From NCBI GenBank assembly GCA_963922775.1, contig CAWUJG010000001.1:114435-178434 (forward strand): a DNA stretch of 64,000 nucleotides. The letters run 5' to 3'. The notes under the pieces were generated by a model. It was not told where the DNA came from, did not search any database, and was given only the letters and a program-made list of their open reading frames with translations. The DNA is from JAHDDH01 sp963922775 (GTDB lineage: Bacteria; Bacteroidota; Bacteroidia; Cytophagales; Amoebophilaceae). Numbering within the stretch: the stretch's first letter is position 1; each line of letters opens with the position of its first letter. This document shows, one piece after another, positions 27,485-37,860 of the stretch. Position numbers and translations under genes: made by a program.

Positions 27485-28552
27485 TCAATATAAAGATAAT
27501 ATATTCTGATAAAAAATCAGAGCATCTTTTATTTGTTTTTGGCATACAGGTATATTTATTATGCCTTTGCCTATATTTTTAATTAATGTAAAGTATATAT
27601 ATATGTATTTTTTTTTTTTGTCCATCTTTATGTACTGTAATAGTATATCTATAGCATTTAATGGTATTTTTATATGCTTTATATGTTTATAGATACTATC
27701 TATAATTGTTTTCAATGTTTTATAAATCAACATATTTTTTTTGTAGGCAATATAGGTTTCACATATCATGCCAATAGCTATGGCTTCACCATGTGTAATA
27801 GGCTTTTTTGTAGCTAAAAAATAACTTTCTATAGCATGTCCTACTGTATGACCAAAATTCAATAGTTTTCTCTTATTTTTTTCTTTACTATCTGCATTAG
27901 TAATGGTGTATTTTATATGGATTGACTTTAAAATATTTTGTATGTTATAGCATGCCTGCTGTTTATTTGTATGTATTAAGTTATAAAAGTAGGCTTCATC
28001 AGCTATTAGGCTATGCTTAAGCATTTCAAAATAACCAGCATATAGTAAATTATTGGATAGAGTTTTTAAAAAAATAGGTGATATCCATACTTGCGTAGGC
28101 TGATGAAATGTACCTATTTGGTTTTTATAGGAAAAAAGATTGATACCTGTTTTTCCGCCTATACTTGCATCTACTTGTGCTATAAGTGTGGTAGGCACGT
28201 TTATATAGGCTATACCTCTTTGGTAAGTAGAAGCACAAAAGGCACCTATATCACATATTACACCACCACCTAAATTAATTAATATTGAATGTCTATCTAA
28301 GCTATATTGCATCATTTTTTTCCATATATAGACACTTGTTTGTATGTTTTTTCTTTTTTCTCCTGGTGGTATCACTATATATTGGTGTATAGGTAAACAA
28401 GGAATAAGCAATGGATAACAGTATTTTTTTGTATGATAATCCATTAATACTACCACTTTGGTATATTTTTTTTTGAAAAAAAATTTTTCTAAACAAAGGA
28501 GGTATATATTTTTAGGCAATACTATGGTAGATTGTTTTGTGTGGTTATGCAT
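27485..28552 (-). CDS. aroB: 3-dehydroquinate synthase
   Basis: A 355-residue NAD- and zinc-dependent enzyme, the second step of the shikimate pathway. LGGGVICDIGAFCASTYQRG and INVPTTLIAQVDASIGGKTGIN are the NAD/substrate block. Zn ligands lie in EMLKHSLI and LLNFGHTVGHAIES followed by THGEAIAIGM. All are intact. No other aro gene is in the window. The C-terminal third has long isoleucine- and lysine-rich stretches and is more divergent than the catalytic core. Confidence 0.94.
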   Translation of the reverse strand: MHNHTKQSTIVLPKNIYLLCLEKFFFKKKYTKVVVLMDYHTKKYCYPLLIPCLPIHQYIVIPPGEKRKNIQTSVYIWKKMMQYSLDRHSILINLGGGVICDIGAFCASTYQRGIAYINVPTTLIAQVDASIGGKTGINLFSYKNQIGTFHQPTQVWISPIFLKTLSNNLLYAGYFEMLKHSLIADEAYFYNLIHTNKQQACYNIQNILKSIHIKYTITNADSKEKNKRKLLNFGHTVGHAIESYFLATKKPITHGEAIAIGMICETYIAYKKNMLIYKTLKTIIDSIYKHIKHIKIPLNAIDILLQYIKMDKKKKYIYIYFTLIKNIGKGIINIPVCQKQIKDALIFYQNILSLY

Positions 28553-28655
28553 CTTGTATTATTTTTTTATTTACTTTTTAGGAGATAAAAAAATAAGTTA
28601 TTTTGTAAAATAAATCTACAATAATAAAACATTTTTATTTAGTATTTTTCCAGTA

Positions 28656-31600
28656 TTATATATTTTGAACATTTTTTTTTATTATTTTCATATGATATTC
28701 TACAAAAATATCTTCAATAGTTAATGTACTTATTTCATAGGGTTTGAGTATATTTTCTACTTGCAATGTATTGGCTTGTACTTCTTTACATATATAATTA
28801 TGAAATAAAACAATTGCTTCATCCAATAACGTATGAGTTTTGCCAATCTGAAGAGAAATTTTATCTTGAATATCCAATTGTTTTTTTTTTCGAATATTTT
28901 GTATACGGTTGACTAATTCCCTAGCCAAACCCTCTTTTTTGAGTTCTTCATTGACTTGAATATCTAAAGCTACTGTAATATCTCCTTCTGTTGCAACAGA
29001 CCATCCAGGAATATCCTCAGAAGTGATATAGACCTCCGCATATGTGATCGATATTTTTTCTCCTTGGATTGTCAAATCAAAAGAATGCTTTTTTTCCAAA
29101 TGTTGGATATTCTCTTGTGACATAGATCCTATGCTAGCAGCAATCCCTGGCATTTTAGCACCATATTTTTTTCCCAAAAGAGGAAAATTTGGTTTAATCT
29201 TTTTTGTTACAATATGTGTAGTATCTTCTATGTACGCAATATTTTTTACATTCGTTTCTGCTAAAATGATGCTTTCTACTGTTTTTAATTGTATTTTGAA
29301 GTTTTGATCTTGTACTGGTATCAATATTTTTGTAAGTGGCTGTCTTACTTTTATTTTATATTTTTTTCGTAGGGAATGTACTAAAGATACAATGGTTTTT
29401 GCCCAATGCATTTTTTTTTCTAAAGATAAATCGATAGATTTTTGGTCTATATCTGGAAATGAACATAAATGAACCGATATTGGTAATCCTTCTGACGTAT
29501 GTGTTAGATTTTGATATAGTTTTTCCATATAAAATGGTGCAATTGGTGCAGCCATTTTTGCTATGACTAATAGGCATGTATATAGGGTATTATATGCCTC
29601 GTTTTTATCTGTTGAATTTTCACTTTTCCAAAATCTTTTTCTATTGATTCTTACATACCAATTACTCAAATCATTGATAACAAAATCTTGTATACTTCTT
29701 GTTACCTGGGTAGGGGCATATTGTTCATAATGTTTATGGACTTTTTGTAGGGTAGTATGTAATTGCGAAAGAATCCATTGATCACTCTCATCTTGAGGTA
29801 GGTGTGTATGGGTAATGGGTTGGAAGTGATCAATATTGGCATAAAGTGCAAAAAAATTATAGGTATGGTGTAGCGTGTCGAAGAATTTTTTTTTAGCCTC
29901 TTGCATTCCCTGACAATCAAATTTTAAATTTTCCCAGGGGTTTGCATGGTCAATCATATACCAACGAATAGCATCTGGTCCATATTTATCCAATAATTGA
30001 CAAGGATCTATGGTATTCCCTAGTCTTTTAGACATTTTATTCCCTTCTTTATCCAATACTAGTCCATGTGCTATCACATTTTTAAAAGCCATACGATCAA
30101 AAAGCATGACGGCTAGTGTATGTAAAGTGAAAAACCAACCTCTGGTTTGATCAACTCCTTCTGCAATAAAATCTGCTGGAAAATGATCTTTTAAAATATT
30201 TTTATTGTTTTCAGGATACCCCCACTGTGCATAAGGCATAGCACCTGCGTCAAACCAAACATCAATAATATCTTTTTCTCTATACATTTTTTGGCCAGTA
30301 TCACTCACCAAAATGACCTCATCAATAAAAGGCCTGTGCAGGTCTAATTTTTTTTTTGTGGGTGATTGCATAAAGCCCTTGTCTACTGATTGTTTGATCG
30401 CAGCTTGTAAGTCTTGTAAAGAACCAATGCATTTTTCTTCTTTTTGGTCTTTGGTTCTCCAAATAGGCAAAGGTGTTCCCCAAAAACGATCTCTGCTTAA
30501 ATTCCAGTCTACTAAATTTTTTAACCATTCGCCAAATCTTCCCTCTCCTGTAGTGGATGGTTGCCAGTTGATTTTTTGGTTCCAGTTTACTAACTGTTCT
30601 TTACATGCTGTTGTTTTGATAAACCAAGCTTCTAAAGGATAATATAAAATAGGTTTATCCGTACGCCAACAATGTGGGTAGTTATGTGTATATTTTTCTA
30701 CTAAAAAGGCTTTATTTTCTTTCTTAAGCTTGATAGCAATAGTAATGTCTACGGATTGATATGTACTTTTTTGACGAACTTCTGCAGGTTCATAGCTTGA
30801 TTTAACATATTTTCCAGCAAAATCAGTAATTTCTTGCACAAATCTTCCTTGTCGATCTACAATGGGTACTTCTTCTTGTAAATCATTGGTCACCATAATG
30901 GCTGGTATATTATTTTGTTGTGCTATACGATAGTCATCCATACCAAATGTAGGTGCTATGTGTACAATGCCAGTGCCTTCTTCTGTGCTTACAAAATCAC
31001 CTAAGATTACTTTAAAAGCAGGTTTTTTCGTTTGTACATAGGGCATGAGTTGTTCGTATTTTTCATTTACCAAAGCAGAGCCTGTATATTGTGCTACTAT
31101 TTGCCAAGGTATTGATGTTTTGTCTGATGGTGCCTGAGGAAAGTTTACTGTTGGATCTATTTGGTATAGTGAGTTAAAATATTTTGACACAGCCTTTTCT
31201 GCTAAGATGACATGAATCAGCTGATGTGTATACGGATTAAAGGTTTTAATTTTTACATACGTAATATTTTTTCCTACTGCCAAGGCACTGTTGGCAGGCA
31301 AAGTCCAAGGAGTGGTAGTCCAAGCCAAAAAATAGTCGTGTGTGGTGCCTTTTATTTTAAACTGTGCTACTATGGCAGTATCTTTCACCTGTTGATAGCA
31401 ACCTGGTTGATTTAACTCATGCGCACTTAAACCACTGCCTGCTGCAGGAGAATAAGGTTGTATGGTATATCCTTTGTAAAGCCATTTTTTTTTGTATAGC
31501 TGTTCAATCAAATGCCATACTGAAGCAATATAGCTATGATCACAAGTCATGTAAGGATTGTCTAGATCAATCCAATAGCCAATTTTTTCTGTTAAACTAT

Positions 31601-31997
31601 TCCATTTTTTTTGGTATTGCAATACCATCTGTCGGCAATGCTTGTTATATGTTGCTATACTGATTTTTTTTCCGATGTCTTCTTTTTTGATGCCTAGTTT
31701 TTTTTCTACTTGTAGCTCTACAGGCAAACCATGCGTATCCCATCCTGCTTTTCGTTGCACATAATATCCTTGCATGGTTTTGTATCTACAGAAGATATCT
31801 TTAATTGTTCTAGAGAGCATATGGTGTATGCCTGGTGCGCCATTGGCTGAAGGTGGTCCTTCAAAAAATATAAATTTAGGCTGATGTTTTTTACTTTCAT
31901 GAATAGATTTTTGAAAAATATCTTCTTTTTTCCAAAACTGTATTATTTTTTCAGCAGTGTTTGTTAAATTTAGTGTCTGATCTAACGGATAAATCAT
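28656..31997 (-). CDS. ileS: Isoleucyl-tRNA synthetase
   Basis: A 1113-residue class I synthetase of the long type found in Bacteroidota and eukaryotes. The HIGH-type signature is GPPSANGAPGIHHML near residue 50. The KMSKS signature is KMSKR at residues 654-658. The editing domain contains AWTTTPWTLPANSALAVG and GTGIVHIAPTFGMDD. The C-terminal anticodon-binding region includes NRKRFWKSEN. Base composition looks slightly less AT-rich than in the surrounding genes. rsgA lies 63 bases upstream on the same strand. Confidence 0.97.
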   Translation of the reverse strand: MIYPLDQTLNLTNTAEKIIQFWKKEDIFQKSIHESKKHQPKFIFFEGPPSANGAPGIHHMLSRTIKDIFCRYKTMQGYYVQRKAGWDTHGLPVELQVEKKLGIKKEDIGKKISIATYNKHCRQMVLQYQKKWNSLTEKIGYWIDLDNPYMTCDHSYIASVWHLIEQLYKKKWLYKGYTIQPYSPAAGSGLSAHELNQPGCYQQVKDTAIVAQFKIKGTTHDYFLAWTTTPWTLPANSALAVGKNITYVKIKTFNPYTHQLIHVILAEKAVSKYFNSLYQIDPTVNFPQAPSDKTSIPWQIVAQYTGSALVNEKYEQLMPYVQTKKPAFKVILGDFVSTEEGTGIVHIAPTFGMDDYRIAQQNNIPAIMVTNDLQEEVPIVDRQGRFVQEITDFAGKYVKSSYEPAEVRQKSTYQSVDITIAIKLKKENKAFLVEKYTHNYPHCWRTDKPILYYPLEAWFIKTTACKEQLVNWNQKINWQPSTTGEGRFGEWLKNLVDWNLSRDRFWGTPLPIWRTKDQKEEKCIGSLQDLQAAIKQSVDKGFMQSPTKKKLDLHRPFIDEVILVSDTGQKMYREKDIIDVWFDAGAMPYAQWGYPENNKNILKDHFPADFIAEGVDQTRGWFFTLHTLAVMLFDRMAFKNVIAHGLVLDKEGNKMSKRLGNTIDPCQLLDKYGPDAIRWYMIDHANPWENLKFDCQGMQEAKKKFFDTLHHTYNFFALYANIDHFQPITHTHLPQDESDQWILSQLHTTLQKVHKHYEQYAPTQVTRSIQDFVINDLSNWYVRINRKRFWKSENSTDKNEAYNTLYTCLLVIAKMAAPIAPFYMEKLYQNLTHTSEGLPISVHLCSFPDIDQKSIDLSLEKKMHWAKTIVSLVHSLRKKYKIKVRQPLTKILIPVQDQNFKIQLKTVESIILAETNVKNIAYIEDTTHIVTKKIKPNFPLLGKKYGAKMPGIAASIGSMSQENIQHLEKKHSFDLTIQGEKISITYAEVYITSEDIPGWSVATEGDITVALDIQVNEELKKEGLARELVNRIQNIRKKKQLDIQDKISLQIGKTHTLLDEAIVLFHNYICKEVQANTLQVENILKPYEISTLTIEDIFVEYHMKIIKKNVQNI

Positions 31998-32060
31998 GGT
32001 GTAAAGTTAAAGTTTTTGCTATAATTTTTGTATTAATATTTTTTATTTTAATTAAATTAG

Positions 32061-32990
32061 CTATATTATTTTTTTGTTTCTACAAAGTATATTACAGTAG
32101 CTTTGGTACCTAGTAAAGGCAATTTTGTTTTCTTTAACAGCACTACGTACAGCACATTGGGGTTCTTGTATATGCTTACAGTTTTTATAATAGCATTTTG
32201 TACTGTGCTCTTTAATCTCTACAAAATAGTGATCTAGCTGATCTATACTATCAGGTATAAAATTTTTGATGCCTGGCGTATCTACAACAAAGGTATTTTT
32301 TTCTATTTTGAGCATTGCAGCATAAGTAGTAGTATGTTTTCCTACATGAAATTTTTTGCTTATGGAATTTGTCTTTCTCTGTAAAGAAGGCTGTAAAGCA
32401 TTAATTAAGCTAGATTTTCCTACACCTGAGTGTCCTATAAGTAATGTTGTTTTGTTTTTAAGCTTATCACTCAAAAGTACTATTTTATTTTTGTGATATA
32501 TATGCATATCAAAAATATCATATCCTAAATTTTGATAGATTTTTATTGATTTTTGCATCTCCATATTTTTTTTCGGTGAAAGTAAATCTACTTTATTATA
32601 AATAATTTTTGTTTCTATATCTTTAAAATTCATATAGGCTAATATTCTGTCTATAAAACCCAAGCTGGTAAAAGGATAAAGATAAGATACAATTAATAAT
32701 GCTTGATCTATGTTTGATGCTAATATTTGTTGTTGATGTTTATTATAGGTTGCTTGCCGTATGATACAATTTTTTCTAGGTAAAATGGTCTGTATAACAG
32801 CTGTTGTATCTTTTTCTACATGAAATGTTACCATATCACCTATGGCTACAATATTTTTTAAATTATTGTGACACATTCGCCATTTTCCTGGCAAAACAGC
32901 ATGATATAATTCTTCATTAGGAGTTATAATTTCATATGTTTTCCCCAGATTTTTTATTATTTTACCTTCAATTTTTTTTTTCTTTTCCAT
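32061..32990 (-). CDS. rsgA: Ribosome small-subunit maturation GTPase RsgA
   Basis: A 309-residue circularly permuted GTPase that checks 30S subunit assembly. It has an N-terminal OB-fold, then G4 (IIYNKVDLL) before G1 (GHSGVGKSSLINAL) and G3 (VVDTPGIKNF), which is the permuted order of the family. The C-terminal zinc knuckle has CYYKNCKHIQEPQCAV. Length is normal. It is divergent from ribE, with 44 bases between the start codons, and ileS follows downstream. Confidence 0.95.
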   Translation of the reverse strand: MEKKKKIEGKIIKNLGKTYEIITPNEELYHAVLPGKWRMCHNNLKNIVAIGDMVTFHVEKDTTAVIQTILPRKNCIIRQATYNKHQQQILASNIDQALLIVSYLYPFTSLGFIDRILAYMNFKDIETKIIYNKVDLLSPKKNMEMQKSIKIYQNLGYDIFDMHIYHKNKIVLLSDKLKNKTTLLIGHSGVGKSSLINALQPSLQRKTNSISKKFHVGKHTTTYAAMLKIEKNTFVVDTPGIKNFIPDSIDQLDHYFVEIKEHSTKCYYKNCKHIQEPQCAVRSAVKENKIAFTRYQSYCNILCRNKKII

Positions 32991-33034
32991 TTTAATCCAT
33001 TATATTTTGTATTTTAATACTTTAAATATATATT

Positions 33035-33634
33035 ATGTTTACAGGTATTATAGAAAATATAGGTAAAGTAGTAGATATTAAACAAAATAATGGTAACTAT
33101 CATATTGTTTTATCTACCAGTTTTTTATCATCGTTAAAGATAGGTGATAGCATATCCCACGATGGTATATGTTGTACAGTATCTGATATTACTTCAGATA
33201 CATATCAGGTTACTGCTATACAAGAGACAATACAAAGAACAAATATTAAATATTGGAAAATACATGATAAAATCAACTTAGAACAATGTATGCCTGTACA
33301 GGGCAGGTTAAATGGACATATTGTACAGGGACATATTGACCAAGTGGGTAAGTGTATTGCAATACAAAAAAATGGTGATAGCTGGCAATATACATTTACC
33401 TATATCAATAAGGATCATGTATTGGTAGAAAAAGGATCCATAGCTATAAATGGAGTAAGCCTCACCTGTTTTAATGTAAAAGAAAATCATTTTGATGTAG
33501 CTATTATTCCCCATACTTACTATCAAACTAATTTTCAGTATTTAAAAATTAATACTTTTGTAAACTTAGAGTTTGATATTATAGGAAAATACATTCATCA
33601 GTATATAAAAAATTATTATCCAAAAAATATTTAA
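33035..33634 (+). CDS. ribE: Riboflavin synthase, alpha chain
   Basis: A 199-residue enzyme that dismutates two 6,7-dimethyl-8-ribityllumazine molecules into riboflavin. It has the usual tandem lumazine-binding repeats: MFTGIIENIGKVVDI with GDSISHDGICCTV, and LNGHIVQGHIDQVGKC with GSIAINGVSLTC. C48-type Cys and the MFTGIIE start are intact. No other rib gene is in the window and no FMN riboswitch was seen. ffh starts nine bases after its stop. Confidence 0.95.
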   Translation: MFTGIIENIGKVVDIKQNNGNYHIVLSTSFLSSLKIGDSISHDGICCTVSDITSDTYQVTAIQETIQRTNIKYWKIHDKINLEQCMPVQGRLNGHIVQGHIDQVGKCIAIQKNGDSWQYTFTYINKDHVLVEKGSIAINGVSLTCFNVKENHFDVAIIPHTYYQTNFQYLKINTFVNLEFDIIGKYIHQYIKNYYPKNI

Positions 33635-33643
33635 AATTATATT

Positions 33644-34945
33644 ATGTTTGAAAATTTACGCGAACGTATAGAAAAAGCAATAAAAAATTTAAAAGGACAA
33701 GGGAGAATAACAGAAATTAATATTGCAAGTACAGCAAAAGAAGTAAGAAAAGCACTTATTAATGCTGATGTAAATTATAAAATAGCTAAACAAGTTACAG
33801 ATAATATTAAAAAAAAGGCATTAGGAAGAGATATTTTAATGAATGTATCTCCAGGGCAATTATTTACTAAAATAGTGTATGAAGAGCTAACTATGATGAT
33901 GGGAGAAAAACAAGTTCCTATTCATACCCAAGCTAATCCTGCTATTATAATGATAGCTGGTCTACAAGGTACAGGAAAAACTACTTTATGTGCAAAGTTG
34001 GCTCTTTTTTTTAAAAAAAAAAGTAAAAAAGTACTTCTGGTACCTTGTGATGTATACAGACCAGCAGCTATAGAGCAGCTTAGTATATTAGCTAAAAATA
34101 TAGATGTAGACTTATATACTACAACAGAAAATAATCCTATAAAGATAGCCCAAAAAGCAGTGGAATATGCCAAAGAAAATCATTTTCATATGCTTATTGT
34201 AGATACTGCTGGTAGACTTGCTGTAGATAAAAAAATGATGAAAGAAATTTATGATATAAAAAAAAAAATTCACCCTACAGAAACCTTGTTAGCCTTAGAT
34301 GCTATGACAGGTCAAGATGCTGTTCATATTGCAAAGCTATTTAATGAGAGCATAAATTTTGATGGAGTAGTGTTAACAAAATTAGATGGAGATGCTAGGG
34401 GAGGAGCAGCGCTTACCTTAAGGGCTACAGTAGATAAACCTATAAAAATGGTAAGTCATGGAGAAAAAATGTATGATTTAGATATCTTTCATCCTGATAG
34501 AATGGCAAAACGTATTTTGGGTATGGATGATATTATTTCACTAGTAGAAAAAACAGAAGCATTATACGATGAGAAAGAAGAAAAAAAATTAAAAAAAAAG
34601 ATATATAAAAGTGTATTAGATTTTGATGATTTTTATGCTCAGATACAAAAAGTGAAAAAAATGGGTGGCATAAAAAATATAATGAATTATGTACCTGGTA
34701 TTAAAAAAGGACTAAAAAATGAAGAAATAAATATAAAATTACAACCTTTTGAATTTGTTATACAGTCTATGACAAAAAAAGAAAAAAAAGATCCTAAGTT
34801 GCTCAATGCTTCGCGTAAAAAAAGGATAGCTAAAGGAAGTGGTCAAAGTATACAAACTGTAAATCAACTATTATTGTATCGCGAAAAGTTACAAAAGCTA
34901 ATTAAAAATAAAAAGAATTACAAGAACAAGGTAGAAGAATTATAG
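33644..34945 (+). CDS. ffh: Signal recognition particle protein Ffh
   Basis: A 433-residue SRP GTPase that targets membrane and secreted proteins to the Sec translocon. The N domain is followed by G1 GLQGTGKTTLCAKLA, DVYRPAAIEQL, VDTAGRLAVDKKMM and TKLDGDARGGAAL. The M domain includes KMGGIKNIMNYVPGI and ASRKKRIAKGSGQSIQTVNQLL. All are intact. It lies nine bases after ribE, so they are cotranscribed. ftsW follows after 87 bases. Confidence 0.97.
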   Translation: MFENLRERIEKAIKNLKGQGRITEINIASTAKEVRKALINADVNYKIAKQVTDNIKKKALGRDILMNVSPGQLFTKIVYEELTMMMGEKQVPIHTQANPAIIMIAGLQGTGKTTLCAKLALFFKKKSKKVLLVPCDVYRPAAIEQLSILAKNIDVDLYTTTENNPIKIAQKAVEYAKENHFHMLIVDTAGRLAVDKKMMKEIYDIKKKIHPTETLLALDAMTGQDAVHIAKLFNESINFDGVVLTKLDGDARGGAALTLRATVDKPIKMVSHGEKMYDLDIFHPDRMAKRILGMDDIISLVEKTEALYDEKEEKKLKKKIYKSVLDFDDFYAQIQKVKKMGGIKNIMNYVPGIKKGLKNEEINIKLQPFEFVIQSMTKKEKKDPKLLNASRKKRIAKGSGQSIQTVNQLLLYREKLQKLIKNKKNYKNKVEEL

Positions 34946-35032
34946 GAACGATAAGATGTTATAAATAAAGTCCTAGCAAGTCAAAATTAATTTATGTTAT
35001 ATTTTTTATAATCTTAAGTTTAGTACTACACT

Positions 35033-36187
35033 ATGCCAATGAAATTATGGATACAAAAATATTTTAAAGGAGATACAGCCATTTGGATGATCACTTTTTT
35101 GTTTTTTTGTATCAGTATATTAGTAGTATATAGTGCTACTAGCTCCTTGGCTTATAGGCATATGTCTGGCAATACAGAATATTATTTGTTTAAACATATG
35201 TTTCTATTATTATTAGGTTTTATAACCATGTTTTTTATACATAATGTAGATTATCGTTATTTTAAAGGATTAGCAAAAATATCCTTATGGATATCTTTAC
35301 CTTTACTTGTAATCACTTGGAAATATGGGATAAAAATCAATGAAGCTTCTCGATGGATACAGTTGCCTATTATAGGTAAAGCCTTTCAACCTTCAGATTT
35401 GGCGCAAATGGCTTTGCTTATTGTAATAGCAAATAAGGTACATAAATATCATAAATACAAAAAAAATTTAACTAATGTACTTGTCAGTATTTTTTTTTGG
35501 ATGGGTTCCATTTGTGGAATAATAGCTTTAACAAATTTGTCTTGTGCACTATTGCTCTTTATAAGTTGTATGATTATTTTATTTATAGGAAAAATACCTA
35601 TAAAGCAACTTATCTTATATACTTTAATTATTTCCCTTTTAGGAAGTATTTTTATCCAGTTTGGACAAAGAAATCAGACGGCAGTAAGTAGAATAAAACA
35701 ATTCTTCAATAAAAAAAGCTATCCTTATCAGCTAGAACAGTCTTTTATTGCCTTAGCTACTGGTGGTATTTATGGTAAAGGGATGGGAAAAAGTATACAG
35801 CGCAATTTTTTGCCTTATCCTTATTCTGATTTTATATATGCTATTATTATAGAAGAATATGGACTATGGGGAGGTATTGTAGTATTATTGCTATACTGTA
35901 TGTTACTTTATAGATCATTATATATTATGGAAAAGGCCAGTTGTATGTTTGGAACATTACTTGTAGGTGGTATTGCTTTTTTTATTATGCTACAATCTGT
36001 TATCAACATGGGTGTTACGGTGGGTTTATTTCCTGTAACAGGTTTAAATTTACCTTTAATTAGTATGGGAGGAACTTCTTTATTATTTACTGGAATTGGA
36101 CTTGGTATTATACTTAGCGTAAGTAGAGGATATATAGATTATAGCATTAAAGATAATAGTACACCTAAAAATATTATTTATGTTTGA
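35033..36187 (+). CDS. ftsW: FtsW/RodA-family lipid II polymerase, FtsW-like
   Basis: A 384-residue polytopic SEDS protein with about ten membrane spans that polymerises glycan strands during division. INEASRWIQLPIIGKAFQPSDLAQMALL and the C-terminal NMGVTVGLFPVTGLNLPLISMGGTSLLF are SEDS signatures; the second fits FtsW of Bacteroidota better than RodA. Its last ten bases overlap the end of convergent gatB. Presence of this gene together with MurF-Alr, a lytic transglycosylase and LpxB implies a retained envelope programme. Confidence 0.88.
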   Translation: MPMKLWIQKYFKGDTAIWMITFLFFCISILVVYSATSSLAYRHMSGNTEYYLFKHMFLLLLGFITMFFIHNVDYRYFKGLAKISLWISLPLLVITWKYGIKINEASRWIQLPIIGKAFQPSDLAQMALLIVIANKVHKYHKYKKNLTNVLVSIFFWMGSICGIIALTNLSCALLLFISCMIILFIGKIPIKQLILYTLIISLLGSIFIQFGQRNQTAVSRIKQFFNKKSYPYQLEQSFIALATGGIYGKGMGKSIQRNFLPYPYSDFIYAIIIEEYGLWGGIVVLLLYCMLLYRSLYIMEKASCMFGTLLVGGIAFFIMLQSVINMGVTVGLFPVTGLNLPLISMGGTSLLFTGIGLGIILSVSRGYIDYSIKDNSTPKNIIYV

Positions 36188-37644
36188 TATTGATCTATAC
36201 ATACTTGCAAAATAGTATTGGCTACTTTAGGATTAATTTTTCCCTTTGTCTCTTGCATAATTTTACCCATAAAAAATCCATATAATCCCTTTTTTCCAGC
36301 TTTATATATTTGCACTTTATTTTTATTTTGTTCTAAAATATTTTGAACAATTTTTTTGAGCTCTTCTTTGTCATATATTTTTTGAAATAAACCTAATTTT
36401 TGTGCTATATTATAAGGTTTTTTATGGGGTGATTCCAATAATATTGGATATATTTTTTGTACTACGGTGGAAAAATGTATATTTTTTTTTTCTACTAAAT
36501 GTATAAGATCGGCTACTGTACTTGCGGATAAAGGATAGTCTTTTATGGATATATTTTTTTCATTTAAATAGGATTTTACAGGTCCTAATATCCAGTTAGC
36601 TGCTGGTTTGTAGTAGACAGTATTTTTGCATATTTCTTCATAATAGATAGCTAAATGTTTGTCTTCTACTATATTTTTTGCATCGTATGTAGAAAGTTTA
36701 TAGATTGTTATAAATTTTTCTTCTAGCTGTTCTGGTAAGAGAGGTAAATTTTTTTGTATTACAATCAATTCATTTTTACTGATTACAAATGGGCTTAAGT
36801 TGGGTTCAGGAAAATAACGATAGTCATTAGCTGTTTCTTTATTTCGCATATGCACGGTTTTTCCTGTGGCAGCATTGTACATTCTCGTGGCAGATATAAT
36901 TTTTTCATCATTTTGCAACATTTTCACTTGCCTGTTGATTTCATACTGTATGGCCAGCTGTACATGCCGCATGGAGTTCATATTTTTCACTTCTACCTTG
37001 GTCCCCCATTTTGTATCCTCTTTTTTCATAACCGAAATATTGGCATCACAGCGTAAAGATCCCTCTTCCATATTGCCATCACAAATATCTAAATGACGTA
37101 AAAGCTTTCGCAATGTTTTGAGATATTGATAAGCTTCTTCTCCAGAGCTGATGATAGGGTCTGTGACAATTTCTATGAGTGGTGTACCTGCCCTGTTATA
37201 ATCTATTAAAGCTTCTCCTGGGCTTATGCTATATATAGATTTACCTGTATCTTCTTCTAAGTGTATTCTGTTAAGTGTAATTTTTTTTTTTTTATTGTTT
37301 ATTTCGATTAATATAAATCCATTTTTACATATCGGTGTACTATTTTGTGTAATCTGATAGCCTTTGGTCAAGTCTGGATAGTAATAGTTTTTTCTATCGA
37401 AATGATTTATTTCAGTAATTGCTGCTTTACAGGATAAGCCTAACTTTATTGCTTGTTTTATTGCTTCTTTATTTATACGAGGTAGTGTGCCTGGATGTGC
37501 TAGTGTAATAGCACTGGTATATGTGTTGGGTAGAGCACCATAAATAGTTTTTTCTGATGAAAATATTTTTCCTCTGGTAAGCAACTGTGCATGTACTTCT
37601 AAACCAATTACAGCAATGTATTTTTTTGTTAAATTTTCAGACAT
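36178..37644 (-). CDS. gatB: Asp-tRNA(Asn)/Glu-tRNA(Gln) amidotransferase subunit B
   Basis: A 488-residue subunit that phosphorylates the tRNA-bound Glu or Asp before amidation. VIGLEVHAQLLTRGKIFSS, HFDRKNYYYPDLTKGYQITQ, LHLEEDTGKS-type RIHLEEDTGKSIY, DYNRAGTPLIEIVTDP and EEGSLRCDANISV are all present. The tail domain ends GFFMGKIMQETKGKINPKVAN. An in-frame ATG six codons upstream (37662) is possible. gatC and gatA lie 15 and 18 kb away, so the complex is encoded at three separate places. Confidence 0.96.
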   Translation of the reverse strand: MSENLTKKYIAVIGLEVHAQLLTRGKIFSSEKTIYGALPNTYTSAITLAHPGTLPRINKEAIKQAIKLGLSCKAAITEINHFDRKNYYYPDLTKGYQITQNSTPICKNGFILIEINNKKKKITLNRIHLEEDTGKSIYSISPGEALIDYNRAGTPLIEIVTDPIISSGEEAYQYLKTLRKLLRHLDICDGNMEEGSLRCDANISVMKKEDTKWGTKVEVKNMNSMRHVQLAIQYEINRQVKMLQNDEKIISATRMYNAATGKTVHMRNKETANDYRYFPEPNLSPFVISKNELIVIQKNLPLLPEQLEEKFITIYKLSTYDAKNIVEDKHLAIYYEEICKNTVYYKPAANWILGPVKSYLNEKNISIKDYPLSASTVADLIHLVEKKNIHFSTVVQKIYPILLESPHKKPYNIAQKLGLFQKIYDKEELKKIVQNILEQNKNKVQIYKAGKKGLYGFFMGKIMQETKGKINPKVANTILQVCIDQYQT

Positions 37645-37860
37645 AAAATTAAATCTGGTCATATTGATTAGTATATATAAAATGAATTTATGTACTAAGT
37701 ATTGTTTTTATGTATATTATAATTTGTAGGGTATTTTATTATAATAAAATATCTATAAATAATATTTTATTTACATATAATACTTTTACTAGTGTAAAAA
37801 TTTATAAAATAGTAAAACTTTTTTTAATTTAACTCTGATATTTTTTTCAAAATAAATGCT

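Noticed and set aside
32991..33034. FMN riboswitch upstream of ribE
   Set aside because: Only 44 bases separate the divergent genes, too short for the element, and no matching motif is seen.
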